A program made the position numbers and the translations under genes. From Cavia porcellus (taxonomy: Eukaryota > Chordata > Mammalia > Rodentia > Caviidae), in assembly GCF_034190915.1 (NCBI RefSeq), contig NW_026947506.1:10725501-10789500 (forward strand): DNA of 64,000 nucleotides. The letters run 5' to 3'. Position 1 is the stretch's first letter. Every line of letters starts with the position of its first letter. Positions 46,123 to 57,181 of the stretch are shown one piece after another. The notes beneath the pieces are model-generated. The model saw nothing but the letters and a program-made list of their open reading frames with translations, searched no databases and was not told the origin of the DNA.

Positions 46123-46497
46123 CCTGCTTTTAAACAGTGTGAAAAGGATAACAATGAAAATCATTCCCCCGACTCCTACAGTCCCACAAGCTATCACAGC
46201 GCATGACACCACGGCCCTGCCCAGCCCCCGAGATGGTCACCTCCAGCAAGACACCATGTACATGCCTGAATGACTCTGCCAGGGGCTGGCAGTGTGTCCG
46301 TCCCTCTGCTTGCCAGTATCCTGTCTTCAGATGTGGACTTAATGACTATGAAGGTGGCAAGTGCTGCCACAGTATCAGTTAAATCTGAATTTAGAGTATT
46401 GTGATACACTGCCATTTCTGAATTTATCAGTACTTGATATTTCTGTTGACTTCCTCACGTCTTAGATGAAGATACAGCAGTTTTTATTTTATTTTTT

Positions 46498-46613
46498 GTC
46501 TTTTTTGAGACAGGGTCTCTCTATGCCGTTCAGGCTGGCCTTGAGCTCACTTTGTAGCCCAGGCTGGTCTTGAATTCTCAATGATCCTGAGTGCTGAGAT
46601 TACAGGCGTGAAT
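46498..46613 (-). mobile_element. B1 SINE
   Basis: TTTTTTGAGACAGGGTCTC to GCTGAGATTACAGGCGTG; a short internal deletion removes part of the CCTCCTGCCTCAGCC segment. Confidence 0.85.
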
Positions 46614-46619
46614 ACGTCT

Positions 46620-47440
46620 ATAGATACAGCATTTTTGTTTTACCTCCCCTAATATGAGCATCTTCCCAAGCACTTATGTCCATTCCTTCAGTAATTGATA
46701 CTGGTGTGTTTATGCCATACCAATGGGTCACTGGAAGGTAGTGTACTGTGATTACAATTCCCCCATCCCTTAGCTAGCACTTTCTTTTTAAAATGTGTCT
46801 TATTCGAGTGGGTTTTTCTTTCCGTACTGATACTGTGGAGTTTTGGTTAATTATTTTTTCCTTTATGCATCAATAATTGGTTCAACCTAATTAGATATTT
46901 TATCGAAATATTTGCTTACTGCTGTCTCTTACATCATGCATCATTTTTATAATTTAAAAAAAATGGCTACGGTTCATTTCTGAGTGATGGAGAAACCAAA
47001 TCCCTTACTTGAAAAAGCATGTGTTTTTTTCTCCCGTCCAAAGGATTGACTAGTTATAGAATTCCAATTTCACAGTCACTTCTCAAATTTGCAAGTAATT
47101 GTATTATCATTAGGTTGCCAATATTACCATCTAGTTCAGTGTCTCTAATTCACATTTAATTGTACATAATCTGTCTCCCTGTCTGAATGCTTTTAAGGTT
47201 TTATTGGGGAGGAGTTGTTAGGTTGTTTTTCTTGACGCATGCACGCTTCATGAGGGTACGGCTACTCACGGGTCTTCTCCCACAGGTTTGGCACTCAGAG
47301 GCCTTGTGTCCTGAGTTGTGGGAAACATTTTTTTTTTTTGTTATTTCTTTGATCACTGCCTCGCACTTGACCTTTACTGTTCTAACATTCTCCTAAGAAA
47401 TGGGCCTTTGCTGTCCATCTTTCCATCCCTACCTAGCTTT
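46620..47440. other. no recognised feature
   Basis: Intronic DNA of ZNF239 by position; probably worn repeats. Confidence 0.35.
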
Positions 47441-47448
47441 TTGGTAGG

Positions 47449-47526
47449 GTGAGAGGATGCCAGAAATCAAACTCAGGACCTCACACGTGCCAGGCAGGCA
47501 TTGCGACACTGAGCTAAACCCCGACC
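47449..47526 (-). repeat. old ID-type SINE
   Basis: AAATCAAACTCAGGACCTCA then ACTGAGCTAAACCCCGACCC: a reversed, diverged ID. Confidence 0.7.
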
Positions 47527-47529
47527 CTT

Positions 47530-48900
47530 CCACCTCTACCTTTTAAAGCCATGTTCTTGAGGAATCCCTGAGCCTGTGTGGCTGTCTGCGTTTTACCCTC
47601 CCACCCATCTGGGTTGCAGCCCTGGGCACAGCCTGAAGGCCCTGTCAGCCGTGGTGCCTCAGGGACAGGCGAGGCCTTGTGGTCCTGCAGCATCTATCAC
47701 TTGGGGTTCAATTTCACCTGGTACTTTAGATCATGTCAATCGCTTTGTTAGTCTAGAAGAATTATGAGTGGTTTTGTAACTGTGTTTTTAATTTCTTAGA
47801 TTTTATTTCAATGTGTTATTCTCTCCAGTTTCTCTAGGATTTTAATTATATGCCCTTAAAATTCTATTTCCTCTTTTCTTCATTTCTTGAAATTGTTCCT
47901 CTCCTCAGTCCCCCTCCCCCTTTTTTTCACTTACATATTTTTAAATCGTCGCCTTGGAGTTTCTCCCAGAGTCCCACATTCCCAGGATGATGTGGGATTG
48001 GGCCTCCTCAACCAATGCCTGACATCTGTGCCTGTCACTTTAGAGGACACCTCTGCAGCTGGGCCTCAAGGAAGCAGCTCGGAATTCTGAAGATGGCCGC
48101 TGAGGGCGCCTCTCTGTGCTCAGCCCAGTGCCAGGCCCTCTGCCTTGTCACAGTGGCTTGGGGGGCTGCCTGACAGCTTGTGTGTTGTTGATTCCGAATT
48201 TGTAATTTAAATTTCTAAGACTTCTTGAGACAATTTCGTATCCCTCATGATACTCTTTCTTGTATGTGGCTTGAGCTGTGAATATTTTCTCTGGCTTCCT
48301 CATCTGTCTGCATCCTTCTGTCTTTGCCATCTAGGAGTCCTCAGGATCTCTGCTGCTGGTGGCCACCTTTCTTCCCTCCAAGGCTGATAGGGATCTCTCT
48401 TTTATTATTTTCACATAGTAGGAGGATATTCACATGAATGGTTTTAACCAAGACTGGGCTAAGCACACTCGCCAGCCCCTCAGGTTAACGTCAGACTTGT
48501 CCATCTTCCAATGCCAGTCTTTTCCTCGTTCATTTCCTGCCTGGCTCCCTGGGACCCAGTACCTCTGACTCCAACAGGGAGAGTGCTCAGAGCCTGTTTT
48601 CCCTGGGTGTCTAGCCGTGGTTTGTCACTATGGGATTTAGAACGAATCTCTTCTTTTCTCTCCCCAGCCATCACTCTTACTGTTTTTTGTTTTTGTTTTT
48701 TTTTTTTCTGAATTGCTATTGCAGCCGTCCCTCTCTACCTAAAATCTTACCAGTGGTGCTTATCATTCGGACTTAAACAGTTTTCAGTGCAGGGGTTAAG
48801 CACAGGTCCCCAGTGCCACACATCAAGCCCTTTGCGGTCTCTGCTTCCTCTCCGGAGCGGTCCTCACCATAGCACTCTGATCATGCCTACTTCTGTGTCT
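47530..48900. other. no recognised feature
   Basis: Intronic DNA of ZNF239 by position, pyrimidine-rich in places; no exon recognised. Confidence 0.35.
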
Positions 48901-48904
48901 GGTG

Positions 48905-49002
48905 TGTGGCGGGGACAGGGGGTGGCATGGCGCTCTGGGGGACCAAGCCCAGGGCATTGTGCATGCTATGTAGAATGCTCTGCCACTGAGGATTTTTCCT
49001 TG
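48905..49002 (-). repeat. ID-like fragment
   Basis: GCATTGTGCATGCTATGTAG and AATGCTCTGCCACTGAGG preserve the reversed A-box half of an old ID element. Confidence 0.45.
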
Positions 49003-49294
49003 TAACCTATTAAAGAACAATACCAATTAAGTGGAAGTCTAATCAAGATAAAATGAAGTGAAATAAAATGTTATTCATAGCAAGGTTGTAGGACTGGTAG
49101 CCTTCTGCTAGATTAGGAAAGGCATAGTTCACTGGCTGTGGTTGAAAGTGGAGGGGGATCATGTGTCTTTCATCTTGGGTCTTCCTCTCCTTTGATGTTA
49201 ACACAAACATGACTGTTAGGACAAGCTAAATTTTCTGCTCTGAAATCTTAAAATCCACGCTTTTGTTCTTATCACTGAACTGTTTGTTTCCTAG

Positions 49295-49573
49295 GAGACT
49301 TGAAAGACAATCCTGTGGAGTCTGTGGGACAAAGGACTCTAGCATAAGTCACAAACAGCAAGCTTCGAGGAAGATGTGGCCAGTTAGCACCTGGGAGTAG
49401 GGACTGCCTTATGACTCTTCAGCGGAAAAGGACAGGGTTCTGAGCTAGATCCCTGCCAGAAGTGGGGAGCGGCATCTTGTCATATTCCAGAAATAAGAAC
49501 AGTCTAGCGATTCTTCGGTGCCTTGGCAAACACTGAAAGTGAAAGCTACCTCTCTCTGGCAACCCCAAACTAG
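49295..49573 (+). pseudogene. ZNF239: decayed N-terminal coding part of ZNF239 (now 5' UTR)
   Basis: After a GTTTCCTAG acceptor, all three frames contain broken pieces of the N-terminal region known from human ZNF239: DSSISHKQQASRKMWPVS near 49,333, SRNKNSLAIL near 49,483 and NTESESYLSLATPN at 49,529-49,570, which align with my memory of GSQDCIVNH, ISRNRDSVMTL and NIESETYLPL. At least one frame change separates the second and third pieces. TAG at 49,571-49,573 abuts the ATG now used. The region is therefore likely untranslated leader. Confidence 0.7.
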
Positions 49574-50752
49574 ATGGCCTCACAAGACTCCCCTGGGAAG
49601 CTGCATAAGAATGAGCCCCAGGACCCCAGGGAGAGCCAAGCTGTCTCTGTTCCTGGGGAGTGCACCGAGAGGCAAGGGGTGCAGGGGGAGAGGCCGCCCA
49701 TGGCCCGGGGTTCTGGAAACCTGCAGCTTAAACTTGGGTCTGACAGAACACAGCCAGTGTCACCACTGGTTGGTGGTGAAGCCACTTGCCCTCGTGGCCC
49801 AGTGAAAGAATCGGATCCCTGTGTCCATAACCACAAAGACATTTCAAGGTGGAAGTCACGGTTGGTCAGCTGCAGCCACCAGCGAGCTCACCCAGAGCAC
49901 AAGTCCTGCCACTGTGGCAACTGTGGGAAGTTGCTGCCCACTGGCCCAGATGCTGCTCCCTACACAAAGACCTGCGCTGCAGAGAAGCCACAGAGGTGTG
50001 ACCAGTGCAGAAAAGACTTCAGTGCGAAGCCAGAGCTCCTGCCCCACCAGAGACACCACACGGAAGAGAAGCCCTACGCATGCACGCAGTGTGGCAGAGG
50101 CTTCACCCGAAGCTCCAGCCTGCTGGTCCACCAGGCCATCCACGCTGACGAAAAGCCCTACAAGTGTGACAAGTGCGGCAAGGGCTTCACCCGGAGCTCC
50201 AGCCTGCTCATCCACCATGCCGTCCACACGGGCGAGAAGCCATACAAGTGTGACAGGTGCGGTAAGGGCTTCAGCCAGAGCTCCAAGCTGCACATCCACC
50301 AGCGCGTGCACACAGGGGAGAAGCCCTACACCTGCGGCGAGTGCGGCATGAGCTTCAGCCAGCGCTCCAACCTGCACATCCACCAGCGCGTGCACACCGG
50401 GGAGCGACCCTACAAATGCGGGGAGTGCGGCAAGGGCTTCAGCCAGAGCTCCAACCTGCACATCCACCGATGCATCCACACCGGTGAGAAGCCCTACCAG
50501 TGCTACGAGTGTGGCAAGGGCTTCAGCCAGAGCTCCGACCTCCGCATCCACCTCCGTGTGCACACTGGGGAAAAGCCCTACCACTGCGGAGAGTGCGGCA
50601 GGGGCTTCAGCCAGAGCTCCAAGCTCCTCATTCACCAGCGTGTGCACACCGGGGAGAAGCCCTACGAATGCAGCAAGTGCGGCAGGGGCTTCAGCCAGAG
50701 CTCCAACCTGCACATCCACCAGCGTGTACACAGGAAGGACCCGGGCCCGTGA
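49574..50752 (+). CDS. ZNF239: ZNF239 (MOK2) zinc-finger protein, N-terminally shortened
   Basis: It encodes 392 residues: a non-finger part of about 105 residues ([34 protein letters not shown]), one degenerate finger lacking ligands near residues 109-135, then nine C2H2 fingers to about residue 386 and a KDPGP tail. Fingers have the FSQSS(N/K/D)LHIH pattern and TGEKPY linkers typical of MOK2, which has been described as a nuclear DNA- and RNA-binding repressor interacting with lamin A/C. The human protein is about 458 residues as I recall. Here an in-frame TAG lies directly before the ATG, so the shorter start is forced. The mouse protein is known to be shorter still. The coding sequence is GC-rich, especially at third positions, unlike its flanks. 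No KRAB is encoded in this exon. Confidence 0.93.
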   Translation: MASQDSPGKLHKNEPQDPRESQAVSVPGECTERQGVQGERPPMARGSGNLQLKLGSDRTQPVSPLVGGEATCPRGPVKESDPCVHNHKDISRWKSRLVSCSHQRAHPEHKSCHCGNCGKLLPTGPDAAPYTKTCAAEKPQRCDQCRKDFSAKPELLPHQRHHTEEKPYACTQCGRGFTRSSSLLVHQAIHADEKPYKCDKCGKGFTRSSSLLIHHAVHTGEKPYKCDRCGKGFSQSSKLHIHQRVHTGEKPYTCGECGMSFSQRSNLHIHQRVHTGERPYKCGECGKGFSQSSNLHIHRCIHTGEKPYQCYECGKGFSQSSDLRIHLRVHTGEKPYHCGECGRGFSQSSKLLIHQRVHTGEKPYECSKCGRGFSQSSNLHIHQRVHRKDPGP

Positions 50753-51700
50753 CATGGCTGGGCCGGCCCGCTTGTGCTGCCAGGACTCCATGTTTCCGAT
50801 GTCTCTTTCCTTTCTGGTCCTCAGCAGAATCAGGGAAAGAATCAGGCAGATGTGTGCCCTCATGGAGAAGTCATTCACTCATGCAAAGCACCAAGCACTC
50901 TGCATGCTGGGGTGGGGGGACCTGGTCCCTCCCATGGGTAGAGTGAGGTGTCTCCATGTCAGGTCAGCCAGTGTTACAGAACTACATTTCCCCCTAGCGT
51001 TCTTAACTGCAAGAACTTTATATTTTGTTTGTCCAGGTAGGGCATGTTTTCCTTTGTTCACATTTTGTGCAAAATTGGAACTCTTGTTTCTCTTCAGATG
51101 ATGTGCCTTGTGCTTTTCAAATCTTCGAGTCCCAAGTAGCCTGCCCTAACTCTGATTGTATATTACATCCATTTGAGGCCGGGTGGGGTGAGGCCTGGAA
51201 ATACAATGGGCATCCAGATCTCCCGTGTATAATGCCAAAGCGTACGTACGTAAGTTTGTGGCCACACAATAAGGAGCTGGAAAAGAGTGAGAGACCCTGT
51301 AACCCTGTTTTAACAGAGATCTTGAACACACACTGGTCCCAGGTAGCCCCTTGGAAACATACCAGCCAGCTTATTGGTACCTGCAGGCTGAAGGCAAAAG
51401 AAAGTCCAATGCAGCGTGCCCAAGGAAAGTCCTAGTAAAACCAGCACTGAGAGTGGTTTTGAGAGGTGAGGGTTCCAGGCGGAGCACGGGGAGCCTGCCT
51501 GGCAGAGGCTGCAGAAACCATGTTGGGGCCTAAAAAGCTAAAGCAGAGAAAGTGACAGATAATGATTTTTATTAAGCACATTGATTTCTCAAGACAGCAT
51601 TAAAATGCTAGGGAAGTTTTTTTGTTTTTAGATTTATAAAACCATAGCAAGAAAGAGATCCGGAGAAAGTCATCAGCAAGTGAGATCTCAGAGAGTGAAA
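50753..51700 (+). other. ZNF239: probable ZNF239 3' UTR
   Basis: It follows the stop codon without recognised repeats to about 51.1 kb. No AATAAA was seen in the first 800 bases; ATTAAA at about 51,599 is a possible signal. Extent is inferred. Confidence 0.4.
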
Positions 51701-51711
51701 GGTAGAAGCTG

Positions 51712-51785
51712 CTGTGGTGCTGCACACCTGTAGTCTCAGCTGCTCTGGAAGTACAGGTGGGAGGACCACAGAGCCAAGGAGTTTT
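51712..51785 (+). repeat. B1-type fragment
   Basis: TGTGGTGCTGCACACCTGTA and GTCTCAGCTGCTCTGGAAGT; diverged. Confidence 0.5.
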
Positions 51786-52242
51786 TTAAGCAAGCTGAAA
51801 TCCCAGTCTTCGAGCTCAGCAAAGGCAAACCCAGGGCCACAGAGGTAGAACAAGCTGAAAGCGTCCCACCTGGACTCTGGGGTGGTAACAGTGCAAGTAA
51901 CAAAGCAGGTGAATGAGGCTCTGGAAAAAAACCAAATCAGAAATTCTCAGAAAATTACAAAGATGGTGACTGTATTCCTAAAAGCACAAAATGCTAAAAG
52001 AAAGAACCACCAAGTGGGTAACACCATATTCATAAGTTTCATAACTCAAAGACATAGAAAAATCAAAGCAACTTTTCTTCTACCCCCACCAGGGATCAAA
52101 CTATAATAATCATAACAATGGTATCTGAACTAGGACAGACATATAGTGTAAATAAATGGGAGGCTTAGACCCAGCTATATATTTTCTTTTGATAATGATT
52201 TAATGGAAGAAAAGAGCTTTCAATACAAAATTCTGGAGAAGT

Positions 52243-52376
52243 CAAACATGGTAGTGCATGCCTGTAATCCCGGCACTGGGAAGGCTGAGACAGGCAGATC
52301 ACTGAGGCCAGTTTGGGCTACAAAATGAGCTCAAGTTCAGTCTGAACTGCACAGCAAAATGCTATCGCAAAAAGAA
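52243..52376 (+). mobile_element. B1 SINE
   Basis: CATGGTAGTGCATGCCTGTA to ACAGCAAAATGCTATCGC (pieces); flanked by AAAGTTCTGGAG-like and AATTCTGGAG sequences. Confidence 0.82.
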
Positions 52377-52477
52377 AAGTTCTGGAGGAAATATTTATGT
52401 GGGGAAATGTGTAATTTAAACGTAAATATAAAAACCAGAAAGTGCCCAGAAGAAAATCTTAAGACAAAAAAAGCTAG

Positions 52478-52612
52478 TGTGTGTGGTGGTGGTTTATGCC
52501 TATATACTCAGGACCGAAGCAGGAGGATCATCATGAGTTTGAGACCAGCTTAACAAGTGAGTTCAAGGCCAGCCAGGACTACATAGAAAGACCCTGTCTC
52601 AAAAAAAAAAAA
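52478..52612 (+). mobile_element. B1 SINE, 5'-worn
   Basis: GTGTGGTGGTGGTTTATGCC to AAGACCCTGTCTCAAAAAA. Confidence 0.82.
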
Positions 52613-52627
52613 AACAAAACTAAGAAT

Positions 52628-52690
52628 GGAAGCTCAGTGGTAAAGCATATGCTCCAAACTTTGGGTTCAAACCCCAACCTTACAGAAAAT
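52628..52690 (+). repeat. old ID-type fragment
   Basis: GAAGCTCAGTGGTAAAGCAT then GGGTTCAAACCCCAACC. Confidence 0.55.
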
Positions 52691-52716
52691 GAGGATCATT
52701 AAAAAAAGAACATGTA

Positions 52717-52797
52717 GGGCTAGGGATTTAGCTCAGCAAAGTGCCTGCCTTGCAAGCTCGTGGTCATGAGTTCGATCCCCGGTACTGATAAAAACAA
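52717..52797 (+). mobile_element. ID SINE
   Basis: GGCTAGGGATTTAGCTCAGC to CCGGTACTGATAAAAACAAG (pieces), with a small loss after the A box; target duplication AAAAAGAACAT(G/A)TAG at 52,702-52,716 and about 52,799-52,813. Confidence 0.92.
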
Positions 52798-52845
52798 GAA
52801 AAAAGAACATATAGAGCTTCATTAATTTTAAAACTTACTAGCCAG

Positions 52846-52942
52846 GGCTGGGGATTTAGCTCAGCGGCATAAGCACCTGCCTTGCAAGCAGGTGGTTGTG
52901 AGTTTGATCCTTAGTACCGATAAAAATGAAAAAGACAAAAAA
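52846..52942 (+). mobile_element. ID SINE
   Basis: GGCTGGGGATTTAGCTCAGC to TAGTACCGATAAAAATG; perfect target duplication AAACTTACTAGCCAG at 52,831-52,845 and 52,943-52,957. Confidence 0.94.
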
Positions 52943-52954
52943 AAACTTACTAGC

Positions 52955-53020
52955 CAGATGGAGTGGCATAAGCCTGTAGTCCCTTCTCAAAAGGCCGAGG
53001 CAGGAGGACTGCTTGTCAGG
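52955..53020 (+). repeat. B1-type fragment
   Basis: CAGATGGAGTGGCATAAGCC and GGCCGAGGCAGGAGGACTG. Confidence 0.55.
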
Positions 53021-53044
53021 AATAAACATGGACCTCACCTCTAA

Positions 53045-54190
53045 GTAAATAAACTATGTTGTCTGAAACTATTAAGAAATGAATGCTAAGCACTGGATAA
53101 TGGCTAATCTTCTACCCAGAATATTTAAATCACTTACAGTCATAAAACACAACTTGATGGAAATACAAGATTTGAATGAGTATAAAGGAAGGTGTGTGTG
53201 TGTGTCAAGTAAGCTTATGAAAGAATATGTCAATGGCTAGAGAAATGCAGGGCGGAACCAGGAGCTAACATATACAGCTGGAGTAAAACATGTACTACCA
53301 AGCTGTTGGACAAAATGCAAAACAGTGCAGCCATCTGGGAAATAACTGTTCTTAAGAAGACCACATAGCCATACTGCACCGCAGGGCAGCCCCACTCCAA
53401 ACTGGTTAATTGGGGTTAAGGAAAATCCATTTCCACCCAGCCCTCAGTGAAAAGTCAGCAGCTTCCTAAGTGGAGACAATTTACCAGGAGATGGCAGGCA
53501 GAGGAGACACCTGGCTAGTTCAACAATGGGATACTTTTCACAGTGAAAACCTTACCAGTAGGTTAACAGTAGGAGGCATGAATGTCCAGTACAAGCTAGG
53601 TGCAAGAAATCTTATGCACAGGAAATATGGGAAAGGTATATCTACAAGGAGACCAGCGGAGTGAAAGAAAAGGACATGGGCTGTTTCAGCCGCAGGGGGT
53701 ACAAAAGTCCCTAAACGATTTACATAAGTGGGTGGATTTTTCTGTACACAAATTGTGTTCAGTAAAACTAATTGGAAACTTACACACATGTGTGCACACC
53801 AGTGCACAGTCATCTCAGAGTGACCCAACACTGGCTCGCTGTTTCTCGGGGTTGGTAAGGAGTGCTGACCAACTGTATAATGAAAATGGCCTTATGTACT
53901 CCACTGTCAGACAGGTAACCACGGGTTTCTCGGAGTTCAGGGAAATATTATCCTGACGTCATTTTAGCCCATATGTTCCTGAGTCACCCCTATCTGTTTT
54001 ACAGATAACACTTTGGCTCGTTTGCATGAATTTTCCTCCCAGAGTTCTGAGCCTGCATGATTCTCGGAACTTCACATGGCAGATCTTGGTCTGAGCAAGC
54101 CCTTGGATTCTTTTCCTTCTGAACACCCATCCACCACTTGCCACTCCTTTTGGAAAATCTACAGATATGTTCCTTCCCTGAAGACAGAAC
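53045..54190. other. no recognised feature
   Basis: It contains a short (GT)n at about 53,190-53,204. Open frames (for example 53,600-53,956) have no motif. Confidence 0.35.
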
Positions 54191-54197
54191 TGGTTTT

Positions 54198-54325
54198 AGC
54201 TGGGCATTGAGGTGCATACCTATAATCCCAGCACTCAGAAGACTGAGGCAGGAGAATCCTTGCTAGTTTGAGACCAGGGCTAGCCTGAACTGCATAGTGA
54301 GACCCTGTCTCAAAAAAGACCGAGG
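54198..54325 (+). mobile_element. B1 SINE, internally shortened
   Basis: GCTGGGCATTGAGGTGCATA to AGACCCTGTCTCAAAAAAG (pieces). Confidence 0.85.
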
Positions 54326-54329
54326 GAGA

Positions 54330-54915
54330 GAAAAATGGCCTTATTGTAGGACTAAACTAAGTAAGATAAGGATAAATACTGTATTACTGACAAGGAAGAT
54401 TATTTCAGGCAAAGGTCCCTTCCAAGGCCTTGGCTAAGAGGAAGAAAGTGAATGGGGTGTGCTAGAGCTTGGCAGATTGGTCCCCCAGCCCTGAGACCTG
54501 CTTTGCCTTAACTGTGATCCTGGCTCGGAGGAAGGAAGGTAAAGGTGAGGCGAGCAGTCATCCAACCCAGTGGAAACTCCCACAAGGAGGATTTTTAGCA
54601 CTTGGTCAACCCCTGGGAAACAGTGCGTTGGTGGAACTAGCAAACCATTTTTTTAATCTTGTCGTAAATTATTGGCATTCTTTAGGTTTATCTCTTCTTT
54701 ATTCTAAATAGCATCTTCCTTATCTACGCCAGTCTACTTGTGAAGATTAAAATAAGAGCAAGGGAAAGGCTTTGTAAGCTGAGGACCCTGCATGTGTGAG
54801 GTATGGGGTGCTCTTCAGGGACACCCCGGAACCAGCCTGCCACTGTCATCTATCTTCCACACCTGCTGTTCTGCCAATGGCTCAGGGGTGGCAGTGTGGC
54901 CAGCTTGTGTCCATA
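54330..54915. other. no recognised feature
   Basis: Intergenic DNA; nothing assigned. Confidence 0.35.
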
Positions 54916-54940
54916 CTATAGTTCAGATCTAAAATGTTCC

Positions 54941-55064
54941 CCAACCAGGCATGGAGGTGCTTACCCGTAATGCCAGCACTCGGGAGGCTGAGGCAGGAGT
55001 ATCACTGCGAGTTCAAGGCCAGCCTGCACTACATAGTGAGAGCCTATCTCAAGAAAACAAAATA
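54941..55064 (+). mobile_element. B1 SINE in a MaLR-type LTR
   Basis: ACCAGGCATGGAGGTGCTTA to GAGAGCCTATCTCAAGAAAA (pieces). AAAATG(T)-type target sequence flanks it. Confidence 0.85.
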
Positions 55065-55245
55065 AAATGTGTCCCAAACTCCTGTGGCTAGATGATCACA
55101 GCAGGGGGCACTGTATTCATCAGCGCTTTCTTCCATTCTTAGTTCAGTAGTTAAATATGCAGGTAGGAGGATAGGCCTGGTTTGAGGTGGCCCCACGGGG
55201 ACATGGCCCTGAAGAGTGGATTTTCCCTGGCTCACCTGTGCATTC

Positions 55246-55355
55246 GCTCCCCCTCCCTCCTTCTCCTCTTCTCCCTCTATCCCTCCCTCCCCTTCCCCTT
55301 CTCCCCTCTTCCTCCCTCTGTCCTCTGTCTCTCTGTCTCTGTCTCTTTCTGCCTC
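55246..55355 (+). repeat. polypyrimidine (TCCC/CTCT)n tract
   Basis: About 110 bases almost purely C and T, changing from CCCT/TCCC units to TCTCTGTC units. It accounts for the open frames in all three plus frames. Confidence 0.9.
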
Positions 55356-56087
55356 CTGGTCACTACAGGTTGAGCACCTAGTCCTCTACGCAGGCCTTTC
55401 CACCAAGCCTTTTGTGCCTGGGTCAGTTGAACAAGAACTGAAATCATGAGGCAAAATAAACCTCTCCTGCTTACAGCTGCACACGTGAGATTTTTTTTTC
55501 CAGTGACAAGAAAGTGACTAAGACAGTCCACTGCTACGTGTGACCATGCTCCTGGCTCCTGGGCCCACTATTGCAGTGATGTAGCTGAACTCCCAATGGT
55601 AGCCACCTGTGGGAGCCTCTGGTCCCTTGACTTTCAGCCCCAGCCCCGAACTGCACCCTGGGTGTGGCCTCCTGGCAGAGACAAGTGCCTGGACACCTGC
55701 CCCTCCACCCCGTTCTGATGAGTTCGCTGTGTGCTGGGGTTTAGGGCAAAGGCTTCTTGTGCCCCGTCACATGCGTGGCCTTTGTGCCACGAGAGGCCTG
55801 GCTGGTTTGTGAAGGTGTCCTACACTCGGCACACTGGTAAACTTTCTCCCCTGTGTGTGTCCTCCAAAGGACTCTGAGAGGTGACTCGAGCTGAGGGCAC
55901 CCTGCACATACTACATTTAGACCTTCCTATGTGTGCTCGGTGTTTAGGAACTGCCTTGCCAAAACAGTGTCCTGTACTGAGCATTTTCAAAGGTTTCTCT
56001 TCTCCATGTGTTTCCTGATGAGAGCTAGTTGGTTTGTTGAGTTCTCCACTCATTCCATTCCAAGGTTGGGAGTGTTTTGTTTTGTTT

Positions 56088-56237
56088 TGTTTTGCCTTTT
56101 GAGAGAGGGTCTCCCTAAGCAGTTCAGGTTGGTCGGGAGCTCACTTTGTAGTCCATGCTGATCTCAAATTTGCAACCATCCTCCTGCCTCAGCCTCCCAA
56201 ATGCTGGGATTATAGGTGTGTGCCACCACACCCGCTG
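56088..56237 (-). mobile_element. B1 SINE in the zinc-finger relic
   Basis: TTTTGAGAGAGGGTCTCCC to GTGTGCCACCACACCCGC, preceded by (GTTTT)n. Confidence 0.88.
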
Positions 56238-56606
56238 TTTGGGGTTTTTTTCATTGCAAATGGAGACTGTCTTCTTGCTGAAACCTTTCTCACTACGCTG
56301 CAGTATTTCTTCTTAGTGATAACTCCATGGTGTTTATTTAAAATTGGTTTCTGCATCTCCGTCATTTGCCCACAGGCACTAAACTCACAGCAATTCTCAT
56401 TATGAGCTCTGACAGGTGAGAGGCCTGGGCACCCCTCCTGAGCAGGCTCAGGGGTCGGGAAGGCTGCCCCCTGCTGGCAAGCTTTTCTACACGCATGTAC
56501 TGCTAACACTGCCTCAGAGTTGGCTTATTCTGGTGCTGAAACAGGTCCTCATGCTGACCAAAGGCTTCTCCAGGTCTTTCCTGTGCAGAAGGCTTCTTTC
56601 AAAGGA

Positions 56607-56716
56607 ATGTGGCAGCACACACAGAGATTGAGGCTGAAAGATCACTGAGAGTTCTTGACTACATGGTGAGTTCAAGGTCAGCCTGAGCTATTCAGCAAGA
56701 CCTTTCCTAAAAAATA
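56607..56716 (+). mobile_element. B1 SINE, 5'-worn, in the zinc-finger relic
   Basis: TGTGGCAGCACACACAGAG to AAGACCTTTCCTAAAAAAT. Confidence 0.75.
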
Positions 56717-57181
56717 AAAAAACGTCTCCCCACCGTAAGCATTGTTATGCTTTGTACACAGGAACAAGAATTTCCTTACAGCGGATGCACTAGTAATTAC
56801 CTCTGAAAGAGAATTCAAACTCTGCCCCAGGAGTCATGTCTATCAGGTAATTTTCTCACTGGAACAGGGCTTGTGTACACACCGCTTTCCAAACACATAA
56901 TTTCTATCCTTAGTCTCCTTAGTTTGGTTGTTGCTAAAATCAACTTTCTGCAAATGCTGATATTGATTTTCGTGGGTCTTCTCTGCCAGGTTATCAACTT
57001 TCCAGAATTCTAAACATGAAAACAATTTATCACACCTTACAGAAGTTAACACAGCTGATGTATAGAGGAAAGTGAACACACATAACTCTAGCACAGCGCA
57101 ATTTTCCAGGCTGATGGCAAAGACCCCATTCTCTTAGGATTGAACAAAACAAACAACCTTCAGTATAGAAAATGAGAAAAG

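Larger units (their letters stand above)
54917..55533 (+). mobile_element. MaLR-type LTR with B1 insertion
   Basis: It starts CTATAGTTCAGATCTAAAATG and ends CATGAGGCAAAATAAACC ... AAAGTGACTAAGACAG (pieces), the MaLR LTR pattern with AATAAA near 55,456. A B1 inserted near the 5' end duplicated AAAATGT(T/G)(C/T)CCCAA. A long polypyrimidine tract (55,246-55,355) lies inside. Confidence 0.7.
55800..57000 (-). pseudogene. decayed KRAB-zinc-finger gene, possibly ZNF487
   Basis: On the minus strand, KTHENQYQHLQKVDFSNNQ near 56,960 is the kind of linker found between KRAB and fingers. Further on come ENCCEFSACGQMTEM and LNKHHGVITKKKYCS near 56,380 and RTHTGEKVYQCAEC near 55,860, remnants of C2H2 fingers in changing frames with stops. 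B1 elements interrupt it at 56,088-56,237 and 56,607-56,716. Position and orientation next to ZNF239 suggest ZNF487, but the fingers are too worn for a secure name. Confidence 0.65.

Noticed and set aside
49856..50878. A 340-codon minus-strand open frame opposite ZNF239
   Set aside because: It is a shadow of the tandem finger repeats; its repetitive [13 protein letters not shown] sequence simply mirrors the finger consensus.
51178..51312. A B1 element in the ZNF239 3' flank
   Set aside because: Only GCCGGGTGGGGTGAGGCCTG and GAGAGACCCTGT resemble B1; the middle does not, so it was not called.
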